A stretch of DNA of 8,115 bases from CAZVAR01 sp964625225 (GTDB lineage Bacteria; Pseudomonadota; Alphaproteobacteria; JAJUGE01). The stretch spans positions 1 through 8,115 of the forward strand of contig CAZVAR010000152.1 of NCBI GenBank assembly GCA_964625225.1. Direction: 5' to 3'. How positions within the stretch are numbered: the stretch's first letter is position 1; each line of letters opens with the position of its first letter. Below, piece by piece: positions 4,073-8,115 of the stretch. The notes under the pieces are model-generated. The model saw nothing but the letters and a program-made list of their open reading frames with translations. It ran no database searches and was not told the DNA's origin. A program made the position numbers and the translations under genes.

Positions 4073-6459
4073 CCGGCCCCGCCGCGCGCCGGCACCGGCG
4101 CGTCGAGGAGTTCCCGTACCCGCGCCGCCGCCGCCACGGTGGGGTCGAATGCGGTCGGGTTCCAGCGCTGGAGCGGCTCGCCGCCGAACATCCGGGCGAC
4201 GCCGAGCCCGACCGCATTGGCGTGCATGGCTGCGATGTCGCGGGGCGGCAGCACCCAGCCCCGCTCGATCAGTCGGGCACAGAGATATTCGAGCCCCTGC
4301 TGCGGGCGCGGCGTGCCGCGCTTGTTGATGTGCGCCGTGGTCGCCTGCCGCGCCACCCAGGCTCCGAGGCGCTGCCAGGCGGTGCGGGGCGCCTCCGGCA
4401 GCGGGTAGATGTAGACCGGCTTGCCGGTCGCGACCGCCTCCGCCAGCATCGACTCGCTCTCGCCGGTAACGACGATGACGTCCGCACCGGCCAGGTAGCC
4501 GAGATAGGGATTCTCCGAGGCATCGGCGCGCCATTCGTGCAGGCGGGCCTTGTCGGCGAGCGCCGACCGCAGCGCGGCCGTCGCCGCGGCGCCGGTCCGC
4601 CGGCTGGTCACGGCCGTCAGCGATCCGCCCGCGGCGGCGGTCCAGTCCGACACCTCGCGGGCCATGCGCGCCGCCGTCTGCGGATCGAGCCGGTGAAAGC
4701 TGGCCGACCCGCCGACCAGCAGGACCACCCGCGGCTGCGCCTCGCCGGCGAACAGATCGGGCCAGCGCTTCGCGGCCTCGACCAGGTGCTTCGGAGTCAC
4801 GCGGCTCGGCGGCAGAATCGTCTCGATCCGTCGCGGGTGCGGCATCAGGCCGAAATGGGCGAGGGCGACGCCGATCTCGCCATGGTCGCCGATTGGTCCC
4901 GCCTTGCGACCCATCAGGACGACCCGGGTTCGCCCGCCGCTCATCCGGCGCAGCAGCCGCGCAACCCGCGCGCCCAGCCAGCCGGAGGCGATGGCGAGAT
5001 CGGGCCAGCGCGGCTCGCTATCGCTGCGGCGGTTCAGACCGAGTCGCGCGGCGACGCGACGTTCGGCGTCCGGCCGGAACAGCGCCGCCGGGTGGAGGCG
5101 GATCTCCTTGACGGCATAAGGCCAGCCCAGCGCCTCGGCAAGGCCGATCGCCTGGCTCGTGTGTCCGGCCTTCTCCGAGGCGAGCACCCAGACGGCTGGT
5201 GCCGCCTGCGGTCGCCGGCCGCCGCGGAACACGCGTTCGCGCCGCCCCGTGCCGATGGTGAGCTCCCACTCGATTCCGGGATGCCAGGCGGCAATGGTCG
5301 CAACCCGACGGCGCCACCACTCGGCGCTGCGCGCCTCGACCGCGGGCAGGCCGGATGCGGCCGGAACGCTGCCGATCCGGATCGCCACCCGCTCCCGCGC
5401 CGCGCCGAACAGGAGATCCAGCGTCCAGAGCGTGTCCTCGTCCGGCAGCAGCTCCAGCGTGCCGGCCGGGCAGAGCACCGTATCGGCCGGCGGCGGCACC
5501 GGCGTTTCGGCCTCGACCGGGTCGAACCGAAGTGTCGGCCCGCCGGCCGCCGCGTCTGCACCGCCTCGCGCCGCTCCGAATCCGTAGACGAGCACCGAGC
5601 CGGCGTCATCGCCTGTCGCGGTCTCGGCTGCGGGCCGATAGGCAGGTGCCTCCGCGAGGTTCGTCAGCAGCCGACGGTAGCCGCGCGTCGGCCGTTCGGC
5701 GGTGAAGGGCAGATAGCCCGCCGCATCGGCCGACCGCTCGAGCGCGTGCCACACCTCGGCGACCGGGTTCTCGCGATAGACATACTCCTCGGGGAAGGGG
5801 CGCCAGGGCTGGGTGTGCAGTGTCGTGTAATGCAAACAGCAGGTCTGCCCGGCGACATATTCCTCATCGCGGGCATTCCATTCCGGCGCCAGCCGCCCCC
5901 ACAGGCCCGGCACCGCCCGCGCCCGCGCCTCCAGGGCCTTGCGCCGCTCCCGCTGCGTCGCCTCCAGCGGCCAGATGTCAGCCATGCGTTCGCAGTCGAT
6001 CAGCATGACCGAGGTGTCGGCGTCGGAGATCGACAGATAGCCGTGACCGTCCATCTCGGCGTCGAACAGCAGGGCGGGGTCGGCGAGATAGATCTGGTCG
6101 ACGTCGTTGTAGATCGCCCGGCCCGTGCGTCCCGCAAGATGCGGAATCGCGAACCGGTAATTCGTGAACCCGGTCAGCCAGAGCTGGCGATCGAATCCCT
6201 CCAAATTCTTCATCAGGTGGATCTCGTAGACCCGCGACGGATCGCGGACCTGCTCGATCGACCAGACGAACACCCGTTCGGCCCGATACTGCGCCGGCTC
6301 GGTGCCGAGGAAGATTCGCACCGGGGGCCTGTCGCTCGGCGCGACGCCGGGCCGGACGCCGAGCGTCACCACTTCGGGCTCGGCGCGGAAGCCCGGGCCC
6401 GTATTGCGGTAACGCCGCCCGAGCGCGGAGGCGGCAAGGCGCAGCGTGACGAAACCCAT
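4042..6459 (-). CDS. Multidomain GT8-like / methyltransferase-like / ELM1-type glycosyltransferase
   Basis: The protein has 805 residues and three recognisable parts. Residues about 46-235 resemble a GT8-type glycosyltransferase: VRIFLGTEPAQYRAERVF, then YNDVDQIYLADPALLFD with the metal-binding-type DVD at 119-121, and SDADTSVMLIDCERM. Residues about 285-414 look like a worn class I methyltransferase: YGFGAARGG (292-300), LRFDP (310-314), LELLPDEDTLWTLDLLFGAAR (335-355) and EWWRRR (380-385). Residues about 422-760 match the ELM1/DUF1022 (Mito_fiss_Elm1) family, annotated in bacteria as ELM1/GtrOC1-type putative glycosyltransferases: VLASEKAGHTSQAIGLAEALG (425-445), LLVGGSASFHRL (580-591), TSRRTG (618-623) and TGESESMLAEAVATGKPVYIYPL (665-687). 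No signal peptide or membrane segment is seen. The ATG at 6459 has GAAGG 5 nt upstream and follows the oxygenase gene by 30 bp. A role in surface glycan synthesis is inferred. Donor, acceptor and whether the middle domain is active are unknown. Confidence 0.78.
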   Translation of the reverse strand: MGFVTLRLAASALGRRYRNTGPGFRAEPEVVTLGVRPGVAPSDRPPVRIFLGTEPAQYRAERVFVWSIEQVRDPSRVYEIHLMKNLEGFDRQLWLTGFTNYRFAIPHLAGRTGRAIYNDVDQIYLADPALLFDAEMDGHGYLSISDADTSVMLIDCERMADIWPLEATQRERRKALEARARAVPGLWGRLAPEWNARDEEYVAGQTCCLHYTTLHTQPWRPFPEEYVYRENPVAEVWHALERSADAAGYLPFTAERPTRGYRRLLTNLAEAPAYRPAAETATGDDAGSVLVYGFGAARGGADAAAGGPTLRFDPVEAETPVPPPADTVLCPAGTLELLPDEDTLWTLDLLFGAARERVAIRIGSVPAASGLPAVEARSAEWWRRRVATIAAWHPGIEWELTIGTGRRERVFRGGRRPQAAPAVWVLASEKAGHTSQAIGLAEALGWPYAVKEIRLHPAALFRPDAERRVAARLGLNRRSDSEPRWPDLAIASGWLGARVARLLRRMSGGRTRVVLMGRKAGPIGDHGEIGVALAHFGLMPHPRRIETILPPSRVTPKHLVEAAKRWPDLFAGEAQPRVVLLVGGSASFHRLDPQTAARMAREVSDWTAAAGGSLTAVTSRRTGAAATAALRSALADKARLHEWRADASENPYLGYLAGADVIVVTGESESMLAEAVATGKPVYIYPLPEAPRTAWQRLGAWVARQATTAHINKRGTPRPQQGLEYLCARLIERGWVLPPRDIAAMHANAVGLGVARMFGGEPLQRWNPTAFDPTVAAAARVRELLDAPVPARGGAGQAVPVSSAR
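4085..4102 (+). terminator. Possible hairpin terminator for the glycosyltransferase operon
   Basis: CGCGCCGG and CCGGCGCG form an 8-bp inverted repeat with a 2-nt spacer, 12 nt after the GT4 stop codon. It lies inside the 3' coding end of the convergent 805-residue gene. No T-run follows, so its role as a terminator is only suggested by strength and position. Confidence 0.3.
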
Positions 6460-6489
6460 CGGAACCTTCGAAGCGAGTGCCGGCCCGGG

Positions 6490-7209
6490 TCAGGCGGCCG
6501 CGCGCTGTCCGCGCCAGCGTTTGGCGACGCGGTGGACAGCATTGAGTGCCCGGTCCTCCGGAACGACGATGAAGACCTTGCGGTACACGCCCTCGGGGCA
6601 GGTCAGCTCGCGCACGCCGTGCCAGGAGTGCGGCGCGCGCGCGAAGATCAGGCTGCGGTTGCCGAGCGCCTCGGGCACCGTCGCCGCGTCGAAATCCGAG
6701 AACTCCGGCGCCGAGTTGGCCGGAAAACGACCATTGTCGTCCAGGATCAGCGTCTCGCCGCCCCAGCTCGCGTCCCAGGTCGACGGGTCGCTGAAGTAGA
6801 ATATGTGCGAGCCGAGCTTGCGCCGGCTGTCGCAATGCGGCGACACCGAGCAGCCGCGCGGCGTGTAGTGCCAGTGCATCTCGAGCTTGAAGAAGCCGCG
6901 CCCGAACAGCCTTGTGAGGAAACGGCGATAGACCTCGCCGTTGAGCTCGCGGGCGAAGGCGTGCCAGGCATCGTCGATCGGCAGATCCGGGGAATAGTCG
7001 AGCGTCAGCCGGTCATGGCTCTTCTGCCCGTGCAACCGCTTCATCCCGAAGCTGGCGCGGAACAGCGCCGGATCGGGCAAGGTCTGCAGCAGCCGCTCGT
7101 ACCCGGCGTCGGTCAGGATCCCTTCGGGATTGAGCCAAGGATAAGGCTTGGTCGCGCGAAAGGCCGCAGCGTCGATTGCCTCGAGGCGGCGCAGGTTCAG
7201 ATATTGCAC
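6490..7209 (-). CDS. 2-oxoglutarate/Fe(II)-dependent oxygenase family protein
   Basis: The 239-residue product shows the double-stranded beta-helix signature of 2OG-Fe(II) oxygenases: HWHYTPRGCSVSPHCD with the HxD metal ligands H125 and D127, a conserved WGGETLILDD (149-158), the distal metal ligand in PHSWHGV (H197), and YRKVF, where R210 is placed to bind 2-oxoglutarate. All key residues appear present, so an active hydroxylase is expected. Such enzymes use O2 and 2-oxoglutarate to hydroxylate proteins, sugars, lipids or small molecules; the substrate cannot be read here. It starts with GTG at 7209, with GAGG about 9 nt upstream, and I see no better start. It lies 33 bp after the amidotransferase gene and 30 bp before the multidomain glycosyltransferase gene, which suggests one operon and a tailoring step on the glycan, its lipid carrier or an associated protein. 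Confidence 0.82.
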   Translation of the reverse strand: MQYLNLRRLEAIDAAAFRATKPYPWLNPEGILTDAGYERLLQTLPDPALFRASFGMKRLHGQKSHDRLTLDYSPDLPIDDAWHAFARELNGEVYRRFLTRLFGRGFFKLEMHWHYTPRGCSVSPHCDSRRKLGSHIFYFSDPSTWDASWGGETLILDDNGRFPANSAPEFSDFDAATVPEALGNRSLIFARAPHSWHGVRELTCPEGVYRKVFIVVPEDRALNAVHRVAKRWRGQRAAA

Positions 7210-7242
7210 GGTGGAACGCCTCGCTTGCTCTGGATGGCTCGG

Positions 7243-8115
7243 TTATGGGCAGGGGTGAGCCGTCACCTCAATTGCGCATTTGCCGGGATCTTTGCAAGCC
7301 TCGACGGTCCGTGCAGCGTGACATATCGGCGCGGTGCGCTGCTCCTGCACCCAGGCGCTGAGCATCGCCACGGTCCAGAGCTGCTTCCCCCAGCTCCGCT
7401 GCCCGGACAGATGCTCGGCCCAGCGCCGCCGGACCGGGCCGGGCCGGAGGTGGGCATCGGCCAGGCGGGGCTCGGACAGCAGGTCCTCGGCCCAGTCGCG
7501 CAGCGGTCCGCGCAGCCAGTCTCCGATCGGGATCGCAAAGCCCTGTTTGGGCCGCTCGAACAGGACCGGCGGCAGGTGACGTTCCAGCAGCCGTCGCAGA
7601 ATCCATTTGCCCTGGCCTTTGCGGATGACGAACGTTCGCGGCAGACGCCAGGCCAGCTCGACGACCCGGTGGTCGAGCAGGGGGCTGCGCGCTTCGAGGC
7701 CGACCGACATGCTGGCCCGGTCGACCTTCACGAGGCAGTCGTCCGGAAGGAAGCCCAGCGTATCGGCCCACATCATCGCGTCGGCGAAGCACAGCCCGTC
7801 GGGCACCGCTGGGCCGCTGCCGCCCTCGCCCGTCCCCTCCAGTTCGGGGGCGATCAGATCCGCAGGGTTCTGCCAGGTCGAGCGCTTGTGCCGGTAGAAC
7901 GCTGCCCGGTCCGGCGCATCGAGGCCGTCGGCCAGCTTCAGCGCCCGCTCGTACAGCCCGCGGCCCTTGGCGTCGCGGCCGCGTCGGCCGAAGGTTCCGA
8001 GCGGCGCTCGACGCAGCGCCGCGGCGGCGGCCCGCCGCACCGGCAGGGGCAGCCGCCGCAGCCGACGCCAGGCCGCGGCGGTGCTGCGATAGTGGCGGTA
8101 GCCGCCGAACACTTC
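7243..8115 (-). CDS. Asparagine-synthase-type amidotransferase, 5' end outside the window
   Basis: The visible 290 residues are the C-terminal synthetase half of an AsnB-type protein. The frame begins at the window edge with EVFGGYRHY, the end of the usual GGDE-x-FGGY motif. The GTG at 8112 is therefore an internal Val codon, not a start. Further motifs, numbered from the edge, are LPDDCLVKVDRASMSVGLEARSPLLDHRVVELAWRLP (about 123-159), RKGQGKWILRR and RPKQGFAIPIGDWLRGPLRDW (about 188-208). Family members usually carry an N-terminal glutaminase domain and activate a carboxylate with ATP to make an amide. That half, including the catalytic Cys2, would lie to the right. In polysaccharide and exosortase-type loci such paralogues are common and may amidate sugars or other acceptors rather than make free asparagine. 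The context of glycosyltransferases and an oxygenase favours that reading, but true asparagine synthetase cannot be excluded. The next gene starts 33 bp downstream. Confidence 0.85.
   Translation of the reverse strand, partial: EVFGGYRHYRSTAAAWRRLRRLPLPVRRAAAAALRRAPLGTFGRRGRDAKGRGLYERALKLADGLDAPDRAAFYRHKRSTWQNPADLIAPELEGTGEGGSGPAVPDGLCFADAMMWADTLGFLPDDCLVKVDRASMSVGLEARSPLLDHRVVELAWRLPRTFVIRKGQGKWILRRLLERHLPPVLFERPKQGFAIPIGDWLRGPLRDWAEDLLSEPRLADAHLRPGPVRRRWAEHLSGQRSWGKQLWTVAMLSAWVQEQRTAPICHAARTVEACKDPGKCAIEVTAHPCP

Noticed and set aside
2888..4534. A 548-codon open frame on the minus strand opposite the GT4 gene and running into the multidomain gene
   Set aside because: Its sequence has no recognisable motifs and it conflicts with two genes that have strong family signatures on their own frames.
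8110..8112. GTG as the start codon of the amidotransferase gene
   Set aside because: It encodes the Val in the EVFGGY part of a conserved internal motif, and the frame continues to the window edge.

Overview
The window is GC-rich, densely coded DNA that looks like an alphaproteobacterium, possibly a Rhodospirillales-type organism. The main taxonomic hint is a domain of the ELM1/DUF1022 family, which is common in alphaproteobacteria. This placement is an inference from family distribution and base composition; there is no rRNA marker. Seven protein genes are supported. I see no tRNA, rRNA, CRISPR array, transposase or integrase.

Left part (1-1440, minus strand): two tandem genes for small exported glycine-rich proteins. 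The first (1-631) runs off the left edge. The second (927-1340) is complete, 137 residues, with a signal peptide and a C-terminal tail made of a PGP-type motif, one membrane segment and an Arg cluster, like PEP-CTERM-type sorting tails. The two mature proteins look different, but the promoter-proximal DNA, ribosome binding site, leader spacing and 24-residue signal peptide are clearly related. A dyad element (TTCGGTA-N6-TACCGAA in its better copy) and a second conserved 20-bp block sit at almost the same distance from both start codons. This suggests a duplicated, co-regulated pair.

Middle part (1441-4072, plus strand): a 315-bp stretch without a convincing gene, then two glycosyltransferase genes 7 bp apart: a GT2-type enzyme (1756-2811) and a GT4-type enzyme (2819-4072). 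They probably form one operon.

Right part (4042-8115, minus strand): three closely spaced genes, transcribed from the right edge leftward. They are an asparagine-synthase-type amidotransferase (5' end outside the window), a 2-oxoglutarate/Fe(II) oxygenase, and an 805-residue protein that appears to combine a GT8-like domain, a degenerate methyltransferase-like middle segment and an ELM1-type putative glycosyltransferase domain. The last gene overlaps the convergent GT4 gene by 31 bp.

Taken together this looks like part of a surface-glycan or exopolysaccharide locus: enzymes that assemble and decorate a glycan, next to exported, possibly surface-anchored Gly-rich proteins. The glycan, the substrates of the tailoring enzymes and any functional link between the secreted pair and the glycosyltransferases are not shown by the sequence.
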